Below, piece by piece: positions 29,586-37,093 of a stretch of DNA of 64,000 bases. Under the pieces are notes generated by a model that saw only the letters and a list, made by a program, of their open reading frames with translations, was not told the DNA's origin and ran no database searches. This stretch comes from Bacillota bacterium. Its GTDB lineage: Bacteria; Bacillota; Clostridia; Oscillospirales; Acutalibacteraceae. The stretch's first letter is position 1. Every line of letters begins with the position of its first letter. The DNA lies in assembly GCA_023416955.1 (NCBI GenBank), contig JAEZGM010000002.1, positions 1-64,000 on the forward strand, written 5' to 3'. Made by a program: the position numbers and the translations under genes.

Positions 29586-30376
29586 TTGAATTAAGAAATG
29601 TATCGAAAACATTTAACGCGAATACAATTAACGAGAAAAGGGCCTTGAAGGGTTTGAACCTCACAATGGAAACCGGCGATTTTATCACGGTGATCGGCGG
29701 TAACGGCGCGGGCAAATCCACGATGCTGAATATGATTGCGGGTGTTTTCCCCTGCGACGGCGGTCAGATTCTGTTCGACGGCGAGGACTTGACCCGTCAG
29801 CCGGAATATAAGCGGGCAAAGCTGCTCGGGCGCGTGTTTCAGGACCCGATGATGGGCACCGCGGCCGACATGGGTATCGACGAAAATCTTGCGATGGCTT
29901 ACCGCAGGGGGAAAAACCGCGGATTGGGTTGGGGCATCCGAAAGGAAGAACGCGAGTTCTACCGGGAAAAGCTGAAAACGCTGGAGCTTGGGCTCGAAGA
30001 CAGGCTGACAAGCAAGGTCGGACTGCTGTCCGGCGGGCAGCGTCAGGCGCTGACGCTGCTGATGGCAACGCTGCAAAAGCCGAAGCTCCTGCTGCTGGAT
30101 GAGCATACGGCGGCGCTGGACCCCAAAACAGGGCGCAAAGTGCTGGAGCTCACCGATGAAATCGTCAGCAAAGACAGCCTGACCACGCTTATGGTAACGC
30201 ATAATATGCGCGATGCAATCCGGCTTGGCAACCGCCTGATTATGATGCACGAAGGCCGCATCATTCTGGATATCAAGGGGCAGGAAAAAAAGAACCTTGA
30301 AGTGAAGGATCTCCTTGAAATGTTTGAGCAGGCCAGCGGTTCCACAATGGACAATGACCGCATGCTGCTTTCTTAA
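29582..30376 (+). CDS. ABC transporter ATP-binding protein, TrpZ-like
   Basis: A 264-residue ATPase that drives the importer. Walker A is GGNGAGKST near residue 40, the Q-loop is VFQDPMMGTAADMGIDENLA, the signature is LSGGQRQALTLLMATLQKP, Walker B is LLLLDEHTAALDP and the switch is VTHNMRDA. In Walker B the residue after Glu is His instead of Pro (DEHTAALDP), which is usual for this subgroup. Last gene of the operon, with a terminator 11 nt after it. Confidence 0.92.
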   Translation: MIELRNVSKTFNANTINEKRALKGLNLTMETGDFITVIGGNGAGKSTMLNMIAGVFPCDGGQILFDGEDLTRQPEYKRAKLLGRVFQDPMMGTAADMGIDENLAMAYRRGKNRGLGWGIRKEEREFYREKLKTLELGLEDRLTSKVGLLSGGQRQALTLLMATLQKPKLLLLDEHTAALDPKTGRKVLELTDEIVSKDSLTTLMVTHNMRDAIRLGNRLIMMHEGRIILDIKGQEKKNLEVKDLLEMFEQASGSTMDNDRMLLS

Positions 30377-30386
30377 TGGGATACGC

Positions 30387-30419
30387 TACAGCTCCGAACT
30401 TTCGGGGCTGTATTTTTTT
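30387..30419 (+). terminator. Terminator of the TrpXYZ-like operon
   Basis: TACAGCTCCGAA (30387-30398) pairs with TTCGGGGCTGTA (30401-30412) and runs into seven T residues. Confidence 0.9.
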
Positions 30420-30430
30420 GGTCGGCGAAA

Positions 30431-30766
30431 CTATTTCCATGTTTCCCAGATATCAGGGTGATAGCCGACGGTTGCCTGCTTGCCATTGCGCACGATCGGT
30501 GTTTGGAATAGGTGCGGATTTTCAAGCATCTTTTCTTCGCGGTCGCTTTCGTAGGCCAGATATTTTACCAAAGCCGCGTCGGGTGATTTTTGGTCGATCA
30601 GCGGCTCAATTCCGCCGACAGCCGCTTTCACGGACTGAAACTCTCCTTTGCTTAATCCCTTCTTTTCAATGTCGATTCTCTGGTACGAAATCCCGCGCTC
30701 TTTAAAATAGCGTTCCGCTTTTTTGGTGTCAAAGCATTTGGACTTTCCGAAAATCTGAATATTCAT
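30431..30766 (-). CDS. ArsC/Spx-family thioredoxin-fold protein
   Basis: A 111-residue protein of the ArsC-like family. The active-site region is FGKSKCFDTKKAERYF with Cys11; Spx proteins have CxxC here and classical ArsC has C-x-x-(C/S) with basic residues further on. Then come the pattern ISYQRIDIEKKGLSKGEF and, near the end, TPIVRNGKQATVGYHPDIW, which fits the cis-proline TPI(V/L)R motif. It may be a thiol/disulfide protein, an arsenate-reductase homologue or an Spx-like regulator; the motif set favours the small single-cysteine ArsC-like subgroup. ATG 30766 follows GGAGA by 7 nt. A family C repeat lies directly upstream. Confidence 0.82.
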   Translation of the reverse strand: MNIQIFGKSKCFDTKKAERYFKERGISYQRIDIEKKGLSKGEFQSVKAAVGGIEPLIDQKSPDAALVKYLAYESDREEKMLENPHLFQTPIVRNGKQATVGYHPDIWETWK

Positions 30767-30790
30767 AAAGCTTTCTCCAATATGATAGAA

Positions 30791-30861
30791 TATAGTCATT
30801 TAATTTGGAAACAGAACCAATCTCCATTTTCTTGGCTGTTTTCTAAAGTTAACTGACTATA
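30791..30861. repeat. Family C palindromic repeat, copy C2 (71 bp, inverted orientation)
   Basis: Reverse complement of the consensus seen in C1 and C3: it runs TATAGTCATTTAATTTGG ... CTAAAGTTAACTGACTATA. It lies 24 nt upstream of the ArsC-like start codon, so the promoter of that gene may overlap it. Confidence 0.85.
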
Positions 30862-30976
30862 ATACAATTGTATCATATATCCTCCGCTTTTAACATGACG
30901 TAAAAGGCCGGTTGAAAAAGTGGGCCGGATGAAATATAATTTATATATACAATACAACAGTAATGGAGGCTATCTT

Positions 30977-31339
30977 ATGAAATCAAAATTTCTTCATTCT
31001 AATCTGAATGTACTGGATCTTGACAAAAGTATTGCATTTTACGAGAAGGCCCTTGGGCTGAAGGAAGTCCGCCGTAAAACAGCAGCAGACGGCTCTTTTA
31101 CACTGGCTTTTCTCAGTGACGGCGAAACGGGGTATGAGCTTGAGCTGACTTGGCTGCGTGACCGCAAGGAGCCCTATAATCTTGGCGACAACGAATCCCA
31201 TATCGCGTTTCAGGTGGAGGATAAGAGGGCCGCGCATGCGCTGCACAGCGAGATGGACTGCATTTGTTTTGAAAATCACGACATGGATCTTTATTTTATT
31301 TCCGACCCGGACGGGTATTGGCTGGAAATCCTTGATTGA
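30977..31339 (+). CDS. Glyoxalase/VOC-superfamily protein (GloA-like)
   Basis: A 120-residue VOC-fold protein. The first metal histidine is in FLHSNLNVLDLDKSIAFYEK. The strand pair TLAFLSDGETGYELELTW carries the glutamate, SHIAFQVED has the second histidine, and YFISDPDGYWLEILD has the last glutamate, so the H-E-H-E set of glyoxalase I is complete. It would isomerise the hemithioacetal of methylglyoxal, or a related substrate, in the cytosol. ATG 30977 was chosen because GGAGG (30964-30968) lies 8 nt before it. Confidence 0.88.
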   Translation: MKSKFLHSNLNVLDLDKSIAFYEKALGLKEVRRKTAADGSFTLAFLSDGETGYELELTWLRDRKEPYNLGDNESHIAFQVEDKRAAHALHSEMDCICFENHDMDLYFISDPDGYWLEILD

Positions 31340-31420
31340 TCTTTAGGTGTATGCTCAGGGGTATCGCAAAATAATCAATATACCGGATAGTTCAGAAAAA
31401 TTGCGCTTTTGTATTTATCA
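31340..31420. other. Left part of the gene-free stretch 31340-31647
   Basis: This 308-nt interval holds no credible gene. It consists of a short spacer, a 13-bp inverted pair (31407-31419 with 31535-31547) that encloses family A copy A3, and the family D terminator at 31585-31638. Confidence 0.5.
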
Positions 31421-31530
31421 TAGGTCTTCTTTGTAAAATCCAAACTCAAAATGTGTCCGCTTGATTGCATCGTTTAATGCTGATGTTTTTGTAGTTCGTG
31501 CAATCCTCCCATTTTATAAACAAGACCTAG
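31421..31530. repeat. Family A palindromic repeat, copy A3 (110 bp)
   Basis: Ends TAGGTCTTCTTTGTAAAATC and CATTTTATAAACAAGACCTAG. The interior shares GTCCGCTTGATTG with copy A2. It is flanked by a perfect 13-bp inverted pair, TTTTGTATTTATC (31407-31419) and GATAAATACAAAA (31535-31547). Confidence 0.75.
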
Positions 31531-31584
31531 CAAAGATAAATACAAAATGTGGGTTTAATGATGACCCGCAAGCAATTTTTCCGC

Positions 31585-31638
31585 AGAGAGGCTGTTGCAA
31601 AATGAATGAAAATTCATTTTGCAACAGCCTCTCTTTTA
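31585..31638. terminator. Family D terminator after glyoxalase and sigK
   Basis: A perfect 23-bp stem (31585-31607 with 31612-31634), loop GAAA, inner sequence TGTTGCAAAATGAAT, then TTTT on the plus strand. It lies between the convergent glyoxalase and sigK genes. Confidence 0.88.
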
Positions 31639-31647
31639 TGTAGTAAA

Positions 31648-32334
31648 TTATTTTGTGAATCGTTTATATAAAGTGCTGAGTGATTTCTTTTCGATCCTTG
31701 ATACATAGGAGCGGGAAATTCCCAGCTTTTGCGCGACTTCCCGCTGTGTTAGCGGGGCAAGACCTGTCAGGCCGTAGCGCAGTTCAATGATTTTTCGCTC
31801 GCGGGGGGAAAGCACTTCCACCAAATATTTTTTTAGCTGTTCGGACTTTATTTTGCAGTCCAGGTTTTCAAGAATATTGTCTTCCGTTGCCATAACGTCC
31901 ATCAAAGTCAGCGCGTTGCCGTCTTTGTCGGTGTCAATCGGTTCGTTGATTGACACATCCTGCGCGCTCTTTTTCGAAGAGCGGAAAAACATCAGAACTT
32001 CGTTTTCAATACATCGGGCCGCATAGCTGGAAAGGCGAATACCCTTGCTGTTATCAAATGTATTCACGGCCTTAATGAGCCCGATCGTTCCGATGGAGAT
32101 CAAGTCGTCCTGATCGTTTGAGTTGGCATAATATTTTTTGATGATGTGTGCAACAAGCCTTAAATTATGTTCGATCAGTTTGTTCTTTGCTGCCGTGTCC
32201 CCTTTTTTCATCAGTTCAAGACATTCTTTTTCTTCCTGTGCGGTCAGCGGTCGGGGAAAAGAGCCGGAACCTGTCACATGCAAAATAAAAAAGAAAAATC
32301 CTGACAGCACAAAGCCCAGTACAGCACCAAACAT
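31648..32334 (-). CDS. sigK: RNA polymerase sporulation sigma factor K (pro-sigma-K)
   Basis: A 228-residue sigma-70-family factor of late mother-cell sporulation. The hydrophobic pro-sequence (MFGAVLGFVLSGFFFFILH) precedes the mature start near SFPRPLTAQEEKECLELMKKGD; regulated intramembrane proteolysis by SpoIVFB activates this type. Region 2 reads IEHNLRLVAHIIKKYY and DDLISIGTIGLIKAVNTFD; region 4 has LTQREVAQKLGISRSYVSRIE. The gene is not interrupted by a skin-like element. The Met at 32334 was chosen because AAGGAG lies 8 nt before it; the Met two codons earlier is too close. A sigma-E-type promoter was not identified with confidence. Confidence 0.92.
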   Translation of the reverse strand: MFGAVLGFVLSGFFFFILHVTGSGSFPRPLTAQEEKECLELMKKGDTAAKNKLIEHNLRLVAHIIKKYYANSNDQDDLISIGTIGLIKAVNTFDNSKGIRLSSYAARCIENEVLMFFRSSKKSAQDVSINEPIDTDKDGNALTLMDVMATEDNILENLDCKIKSEQLKKYLVEVLSPRERKIIELRYGLTGLAPLTQREVAQKLGISRSYVSRIEKKSLSTLYKRFTK

Positions 32335-32391
32335 TGGCATCACTCCTTTCCAGTAGTATATGCCGCTTTGTCTTGTTCGTTGCATGTCCTG

Positions 32392-32474
32392 CCGGTCACA
32401 CCCTATTGACAAATTTATTTAAAAAATTATAATAAAAACCATAATTGACAAATTTGCATGAAAAATGTGACCGG
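32392..32474. promoter_or_regulatory. Divergent control region with paired repeats
   Basis: Between sigK and the next gene, CCGGTCACA (32392-32400) and TGTGACCGG (32466-32474) form a 9-bp inverted pair. Between them TTGACAAATTT occurs twice in the same direction (32406 and 32445). The first forms a promoter with TATAAT at 32428-32433 (16-nt spacer) facing the 32530 gene. The symmetry suggests an operator; the regulator is unknown. Confidence 0.4.
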
Positions 32475-32529
32475 TTTGTGACTGGCGTAGAGTATGATAA
32501 TTTTATTATGTGGAAAGGGAGAATGGGGA

Positions 32530-32997
32530 ATGCAGAGCGCAGCACGAATACTGGAAACGACCCCCGCCCAATGCATCATTTATTTTGCTTTATCCGACGG
32601 ACAAACCATTAAGGGCCGTGTTTACAGTAAATACTACCATAAATTGTTTCAATTTAATAATGAGCTTGAGTTGATCAGGGGCATGAACGAAATGTTTGAC
32701 AGTATCGGTTTTCCTCAGATTACCTGTCAACCAAGGAGCTTCTTTGACAAACCGATCAGACAGAATATTAGAAAGGCTGAAGATACAGTGGATAATACAT
32801 TGGATGAAGCGCTGGAAAGCCAGAAAACCACATTTATTGTGAATGTGCAGTATCGTCAGAATGCGTCCTGGCAAGGTTCCATAACATGGGTTGAGCAAGA
32901 CAAAAAAAGGAATTTCCGCAGCGCGTTAGAAATGATGGAACTTATGGAACAGGCTGCGTATCAGGGTGAAATGGACGTTGTTTCCTGGGAGGACTGA
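32530..32997 (+). CDS. Uncharacterised protein (155 aa)
   Basis: I do not recognise the family. The product is soluble and mixed in charge, with no signal peptide or membrane segment. The first half is probably beta-rich (AQCIIYFALSDGQTIKGRVY, then LFQFNNELELIRGMNEMFDS). The centre is charged (DKPIRQNIRKAEDTVDNTLD), and a strand pair (TTFIVNVQYRQNASWQGSIT, then WVEQDKKRNF) precedes a helical acidic tail. The layout suggests a PilZ- or Sm-like small beta domain, but no binding motif such as RxxxR/DxSxxG is visible. ATG 32530 follows AAGGGAG by 9 nt. Divergent from sigK. Confidence 0.7.
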   Translation: MQSAARILETTPAQCIIYFALSDGQTIKGRVYSKYYHKLFQFNNELELIRGMNEMFDSIGFPQITCQPRSFFDKPIRQNIRKAEDTVDNTLDEALESQKTTFIVNVQYRQNASWQGSITWVEQDKKRNFRSALEMMELMEQAAYQGEMDVVSWED

Positions 32998-33051
32998 CCC
33001 CCGAAGCGCAGGATCGGACTGCATACCTTAACAGTTGTGTCAAAATATAAT

Positions 33052-33122
33052 TATAGTCAGTTAGTTTAAGAAAACATCCAAGAAAATGGAGATTGGTTTT
33101 GTTTTCAAGTTAACTGACTATA
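33052..33122. repeat. Family C palindromic repeat, copy C3 (71 bp)
   Basis: TATAGTCAGTTAGTTTAAG ... TCAAGTTAACTGACTATA, same orientation and length as C1. A terminator (33126-33159) follows directly. Confidence 0.88.
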
Positions 33123-33125
33123 TTA

Positions 33126-33159
33126 TCAGCCTCCTGCTGCGGTGGAGGCTGATTTTTTT
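33126..33159 (+). terminator. Terminator of the 32530 gene
   Basis: TCAGCCTCC (33126-33134) pairs with GGAGGCTGA (33144-33152) and runs into seven T residues. Confidence 0.85.
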
Positions 33160-33170
33160 ATTGGGAGTAA

Positions 33171-33199
33171 TTGACAACTTATACTATGCTATGTATAAT
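33171..33199 (+). promoter_or_regulatory. Promoter of the PadR operon
   Basis: TTGACA (33171-33176), 17 nt, TATAAT (33194-33199): both boxes are perfect. PadR proteins usually repress their own promoter; no clear operator palindrome was seen beyond the A/T-rich core. Confidence 0.8.
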
Positions 33200-33223
33200 A
33201 TATATCAATAGGAGGTATTCAAA

Positions 33224-33547
33224 TTGGATATACAGATCAAAAAGGGTCTGCTTGACGTGTGTGTCCTTGCGGTGCTGAACAGGGGCGATTCGTACGGTTA
33301 CCAGATTATGAAAGATATCTCCGTCTGTATCGAAGTTTCGGAGTCTACGCTTTACCCGATTTTAAAACGGCTGGAGGCCGGGCGCTGGCTTTCAACCTAT
33401 TCCCGCGAGCACAACGGCCGGCTGAGAAAATACTATCAGATCACGCCGACCGGCAGGCAAAGAATCAGGGATTTTTTCGACGAGTGGCAAGAGCTGGAGC
33501 AAATACATCAGTTCATTTTGCAGGAGGGAAACAGCACTTATGTATAA
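33224..33547 (+). CDS. PadR-family transcriptional regulator
   Basis: A 107-residue winged-helix repressor. The family pattern is complete: KKGLLDVCVLAVLNRGDSYGYQIMKDI, then SESTLYPILKRLEAGRWLSTY and GRLRKYYQITPTGRQRI, with the terminal dimer helix reduced to a short tail. The start is TTG 33224, 7 nt after AGGAGG. It overlaps the next gene by 8 nt, the classical PadR-DUF1700 arrangement in Firmicutes, in which the pair responds to envelope or drug stress. Confidence 0.9.
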   Translation: MDIQIKKGLLDVCVLAVLNRGDSYGYQIMKDISVCIEVSESTLYPILKRLEAGRWLSTYSREHNGRLRKYYQITPTGRQRIRDFFDEWQELEQIHQFILQEGNSTYV

Positions 33548-34574
33548 GGAGCGCTATTTAAGAAAACTTCGGTCACTTCTTCGAGAGTTGCCGAAAAGCG
33601 AGCGCAGAACCATTATCGACTTTTACCGTGAAATGATCGAAGACAAAATTGAAAACGGAAGTTCGGAAGCACAGGCGGTTGCCGAGCTGGGTGACGTTCA
33701 TGTTTTGGCGCAGAAGATTCTGGCAGAGAACCCGAACCGCAGGCATTACAGCGGAAACCGCATTGCCGGAATTGTGATCGCGTCCATTTTCGGCGTGCTG
33801 ATTATTTCCGGTTTGGTGGCCAGTACATTATATAACTATCATTCAAACGGCGTATTTACAGTCAGAACAGGCGAAGACAGTACGGTAAAGGAGAAAACGG
33901 CTATGGCTCAGGTTTCTGAAACAAAGCTGATCTACCTTGATGTGAGCAACAGGGAAATCAAGGTAAATCGGATTGACGGTGATGAGATAAAAATAGCCTA
34001 TACGGAAAATCAAAACGAAAAATTTGATTTTACCAATGAAAACGGAAGCGTAAAACTGATTAAACGTTCCAGTATCGGTTTTCCAAGCGGTTGGAATCTG
34101 TTCGGAAACTGGTCGAGCAGTCCCATTACGGTCGGCGTTCCCGAAAGCTACAGCGGGGAACTTTATCTTGACACCAGCAACGGCGGAATTTCAGTCGATA
34201 ACATGGCTCACGCGACGAAAATTACCTGCAGCAGCAGCAACGGCGGAGTGGTAATTCGCGATACGCAGGCGCAGGATGTTGCCGTGGACAGTTCAAACGG
34301 AGGAATCGTGCTTAAGGGTCTCACAGCTTCCGGTACTGTGCACGTAGATACCAGCAACAGCGGCATTGCGATACAGAATTTAACGGCGCCCGACGTGGCG
34401 CTTAACACCAGTAATGGCAGCATTATTGGCAATATTATCGGCAAAGAAGAAGACTACAGCATTACCACGTCCACCAGCAACGGATCCTGCACCCCGCAAA
34501 GCAGATCCGGCGGAAGCAAAAGGCTGACTGCCGACAGCAGCAACGCGGATATTCGGATCCAATTTACAGAGTAA
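33540..34574 (+). CDS. Membrane protein with DUF1700 (HAAS) and DUF4097 domains
   Basis: A 344-residue protein. Residues 1-65 are the helical HAAS/DUF1700 domain (RKLRSLLRELPKSERRTIID, then DFYREMIEDKIENG), which interacts with PadR-type partners. A membrane helix follows (about 77-98, IAGIVIASIFGVLIISGLVA). The extracellular part is a DUF4097-type right-handed beta helix with at least five turns marked by (D/S)(T/S)SN(G/S)G, for example YLDTSNGGISVDN and VDSSNGGIVLKG. The domain order suggests a sensor that links an outside repeat domain to the PadR regulator inside. The ATG at 33540 overlaps the padR end. Confidence 0.88.
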   Translation: MYKERYLRKLRSLLRELPKSERRTIIDFYREMIEDKIENGSSEAQAVAELGDVHVLAQKILAENPNRRHYSGNRIAGIVIASIFGVLIISGLVASTLYNYHSNGVFTVRTGEDSTVKEKTAMAQVSETKLIYLDVSNREIKVNRIDGDEIKIAYTENQNEKFDFTNENGSVKLIKRSSIGFPSGWNLFGNWSSSPITVGVPESYSGELYLDTSNGGISVDNMAHATKITCSSSNGGVVIRDTQAQDVAVDSSNGGIVLKGLTASGTVHVDTSNSGIAIQNLTAPDVALNTSNGSIIGNIIGKEEDYSITTSTSNGSCTPQSRSGGSKRLTADSSNADIRIQFTE

Positions 34575-34603
34575 ACATTGCGGGATCTAACTTTTCAGTC
34601 CGG

Positions 34604-34645
34604 GGCAGCAGAATGAATGAAGTTTCATTTTGCTGTCCTTTGTTT
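34604..34645 (+). terminator. Family D terminator after the DUF1700/DUF4097 gene
   Basis: GGGCAGCAGAATGAA pairs with TTTCATTTTGCTGTCC through G-U pairs, followed by TTTG. It shares the core GCA(G/A)AATGAA ... TTCATTTTGC with the stems at 31585 and 52797. Confidence 0.65.
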
Positions 34646-35110
34646 TACTCGTTAGTCAGTATTTGGATTTTGTTCATGGCGATAATATTTCTTTTCAGAA
34701 TAAAGCACTTCAGTTATATTGTTTTGATAAAGTTTTCGTTCCGCCGTCCATGAAACCAAAAGAGAAAGCGAACACCAAATACCCCCTTGGGGATTTGGTA
34801 GGGTACAGGGCTGAAAGTTATTCCGTCCATGAAGATCATAAAGCCTACCGAACCCAATATCCCTTTTGGGGATACTTGGGGGTGCAGGGGGGATTTTGTG
34901 GAACCCTCCCTTGGCCTTTTAAAATCCCCCCTGTGCGCTCTTTGCGTACTTTCGGGCGCATACCGAAAGTAAGGGCCCGCCCGGCCTGAGGGCAAAGCTT
35001 CATCATATCTCAAATCTAAAACCGGGATTTTGGGGAATTTTATCATTCTATCCGCTCCAAAACGGATAAATATTTTAAATGCTGTCGCCCTGGCTTTTGC
35101 CTCCCGCTCC
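34646..35110. other. Gene-free stretch with a multi-hairpin element
   Basis: No credible gene. Between 34774 and 34971 four hairpins follow one another: 34774-34799 (ACCAAATACCCC / GGGGATTTGGT), 34852-34883 (ACCCAATATCCC / GGGATACTTGGGGGT), 34885-34933 (13-bp arms CAGGGGGGATTTT / AAAATCCCCCCTG) and 34947-34971 (TACTTTCGG / CCGAAAGTA). GTCCATGAA occurs twice (near 34746 and 34826). Open frames exist on both strands because of the GC-rich repeats but lack ribosome binding sites. It may be a structured RNA or a decayed repeat element. Confidence 0.5.
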
Positions 35111-35139
35111 TTGAAGAAACTGTAGCATCATGATATAAT
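35111..35139 (+). promoter_or_regulatory. Promoter of the miaB operon
   Basis: TTGAAG (35111-35116), 17 nt, TATAAT (35134-35139). A perfect 15-bp hairpin (35136-35150 with 35154-35168, loop GTA) begins at the -10 box and ends 20 nt before the ribosome binding site, so it would form at the very 5' end of the mRNA or in the DNA of the start site. Confidence 0.6.
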
Positions 35140-35202
35140 AGGCTCAAACCGTAGGTTTGAGCCTATTAGACGAAAGACATACTATACAGGAGGGACTCCT
35201 TT

Positions 35203-36624
35203 TTGATAGATCAATCTCCCGCTGTTTCTGCGCCTCAGGCGCTTTCTCAGGCGGAATACAGTAATGAAGTCGCGCAGATCATGGCAATCCGCGCGCGCGG
35301 CGATGGCCCGAAGGCACTTGTCCGCACCTATGGCTGCCAGCAGAATGTTGCCGACGGCGAAAAAATTAAAGGCCAGCTGGAAGAAATGGGCTTTTCGTTT
35401 ACCGAAAACGAAGAGGAAGCGGATTTTATCCTGTTTAATACCTGTGCCGTTCGCGAGCATGCGGAGGACCGCGTATTCGGGAATGTCGGCGCGCTGAAAA
35501 ACATTAAACGCCGCAATCCGTCCCTGATTGTTGCCCTCTGCGGCTGCATGATGGAACAGGAGCATGTGGCTGAGCGCATTCGCAAGAGCTTCCCATTCGT
35601 CAATCTGGTGTTCGGTACCCATGTCATTCATAAACTGCCGGAGCTGATGTTCAATACGCTGACCGGCAGCCGCCGTGTTTTTGAACGCGGCGACGAAACG
35701 CCGGATAAACAGATTGTGGAGGGACTCCCCGTTCACCGCGACGGTACGGTAAAAGCTTGGGTTACGGTTATGTACGGCTGCAACAATTTCTGCTCCTACT
35801 GCATTGTGCCCTATGTGCGCGGCAGGGAACGAAGTCGCGAGCCGGAGGCGATTTTAGAGGAGTTCAAGGGGCTTGTCGCGGCGGGCTATAAAGATATTAC
35901 GCTGTTGGGTCAGAATGTAAATTCCTATGGAAAGAGTCTTGAGCAGCCGATGAACTTTTCGCAGCTTCTGCGGTTGCTCGACGAGGTGGAGGGCGACTAC
36001 CGCATCCGCTTTATGACGTCGCACCCGAAGGACGCGACGCATGAGCTCATCGATACCATCGCCGCAAGCAGGCATATCAGCCATCATCTGCACCTGCCGT
36101 TTCAGTGCGGAAACGACCGTGTACTGCGCGAGATGAATCGCGGCTATACGGCGGAGCAGTATCTTGCGCTGGTGGATTACGCGAAATCTAAAATTCCCGA
36201 TCTTTCGCTGACTTCCGATATTATTGTGGGTTTTCCCGGGGAAACCTATGAGGAGTTTCTGGATACAATCAGGTTGATTGAAAAAGTGGAATTTACTTCG
36301 CTCTTTACGTTTATCTACTCTCCGCGCGAAGGAACCCGCGCCGCCAAAATGCCTGACCCGGTTTCGGCGGGGGAAAAGTCTAAATGGTTTACACAGCTGT
36401 GCGACGCGCAGGAAAAAATCGCGGCGCGCCGGTGTGCTTCCATGGTGGGCACGCAGCAAAAGGTTTTGGTTGAGGAAAAAAGCGAAAAGACCGGTTTATG
36501 GTGCGGACGCACGGACGGCAATATGATCGTCGATTTTACCGGTGACCACGTTGAGCAGGGGAAATTTACCGAAGTTGACATAACCGCTGCCCGCAACTGG
36601 ATATTAACCGGATTGCAAGTATAA
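35203..36624 (+). CDS. miaB: tRNA-2-methylthio-N6-dimethylallyladenosine synthase
   Basis: A 473-residue radical-SAM methylthiotransferase that adds the 2-methylthio group to i6A37 of tRNAs. The N-terminal Fe-S domain holds its three cysteines in TYGCQQN, NTCAVREHAEDR and LCGCMMEQ. The radical-SAM motif is GCNNFCSYCIVPYVRGRERSR, and a TRAM domain ends the chain (LVEEKSEKTGLWCGRTDGN). The substrate of this enzyme is made by miaA, 7 kb downstream in the same gene run. The start is TTG 35203 with AGGAGGGA (35190-35197) 5 nt before it. The N-terminal extension before the Fe-S domain (about 35 residues) is typical of clostridial MiaB. Confidence 0.95.
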   Translation: MIDQSPAVSAPQALSQAEYSNEVAQIMAIRARGDGPKALVRTYGCQQNVADGEKIKGQLEEMGFSFTENEEEADFILFNTCAVREHAEDRVFGNVGALKNIKRRNPSLIVALCGCMMEQEHVAERIRKSFPFVNLVFGTHVIHKLPELMFNTLTGSRRVFERGDETPDKQIVEGLPVHRDGTVKAWVTVMYGCNNFCSYCIVPYVRGRERSREPEAILEEFKGLVAAGYKDITLLGQNVNSYGKSLEQPMNFSQLLRLLDEVEGDYRIRFMTSHPKDATHELIDTIAASRHISHHLHLPFQCGNDRVLREMNRGYTAEQYLALVDYAKSKIPDLSLTSDIIVGFPGETYEEFLDTIRLIEKVEFTSLFTFIYSPREGTRAAKMPDPVSAGEKSKWFTQLCDAQEKIAARRCASMVGTQQKVLVEEKSEKTGLWCGRTDGNMIVDFTGDHVEQGKFTEVDITAARNWILTGLQV

Positions 36625-36658
36625 ACAATATAAATATATACAAGGAGTTATAGATAAA

Positions 36659-37066
36659 ATGGATATTATTGAATTATCACGCGAGTTTGGCAAGGAAATT
36701 CAGAAGGATCAGCGCTTTTTAAATATGCGCATTGCACAGCAGAATGCCGATGAGGATACCGAACTGCAGGACGTAATCGGTCAGTTTAATTTGAAGCGTA
36801 TCGCGATCGATACCGAGTCTCACAATGAAGAAGCCGACCCACAGCGGCTGCAGGTTTTGAATCAGGAGCTGCGCGCAATCTATGACGACGCGATGGGCAG
36901 GCCAAATATGATCGCGTACAATGCGGCGCGGGAAGAATTCGATGCGCTTTTAAAGCGTGTAAACGCGATTATTTCCCTTTCGGCGGACGGGGAAGACCCC
37001 GAAACAGCCGACTATGAGGAAAGCGCCTGCACTGGAAGCTGCTCTTCCTGCGCCGGCTGCCATTAA
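36659..37066 (+). CDS. YlbF/YmcA-family protein with a cysteine-rich tail
   Basis: A 135-residue helical protein of the YlbF/YmcA (DUF964) family, whose Bacillus members form a complex with YaaT that acts in RNA processing with RNase Y. The family region spans about residues 5-110 (SREFGKEIQKDQRFLNMRIA ... YNAAREEFDALLKRVNAIIS). The chain ends with CTGSCSSCAGCH, four cysteines in twelve residues. YlbF/YmcA/YaaT are reported to carry Fe-S clusters, so the tail is a plausible ligand site. ATG 36659 follows AAGGAG (36641-36646). It lies between miaB and mutS. Confidence 0.85.
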   Translation: MDIIELSREFGKEIQKDQRFLNMRIAQQNADEDTELQDVIGQFNLKRIAIDTESHNEEADPQRLQVLNQELRAIYDDAMGRPNMIAYNAAREEFDALLKRVNAIISLSADGEDPETADYEESACTGSCSSCAGCH

Positions 37067-37093
37067 TTAATTTCAGGAGGCGGTTTTCGAATT

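Noticed and set aside
31461..31643. 60-codon frame between glyoxalase and sigK
   Set aside because: It consists of repeat A3 and the family D terminator and has no ribosome binding site.
34630..35046. Overlapping frames of 119 (+) and 110 (-) codons
   Set aside because: Both lack ribosome binding sites and starts in context; they follow from the GC-rich hairpin element.
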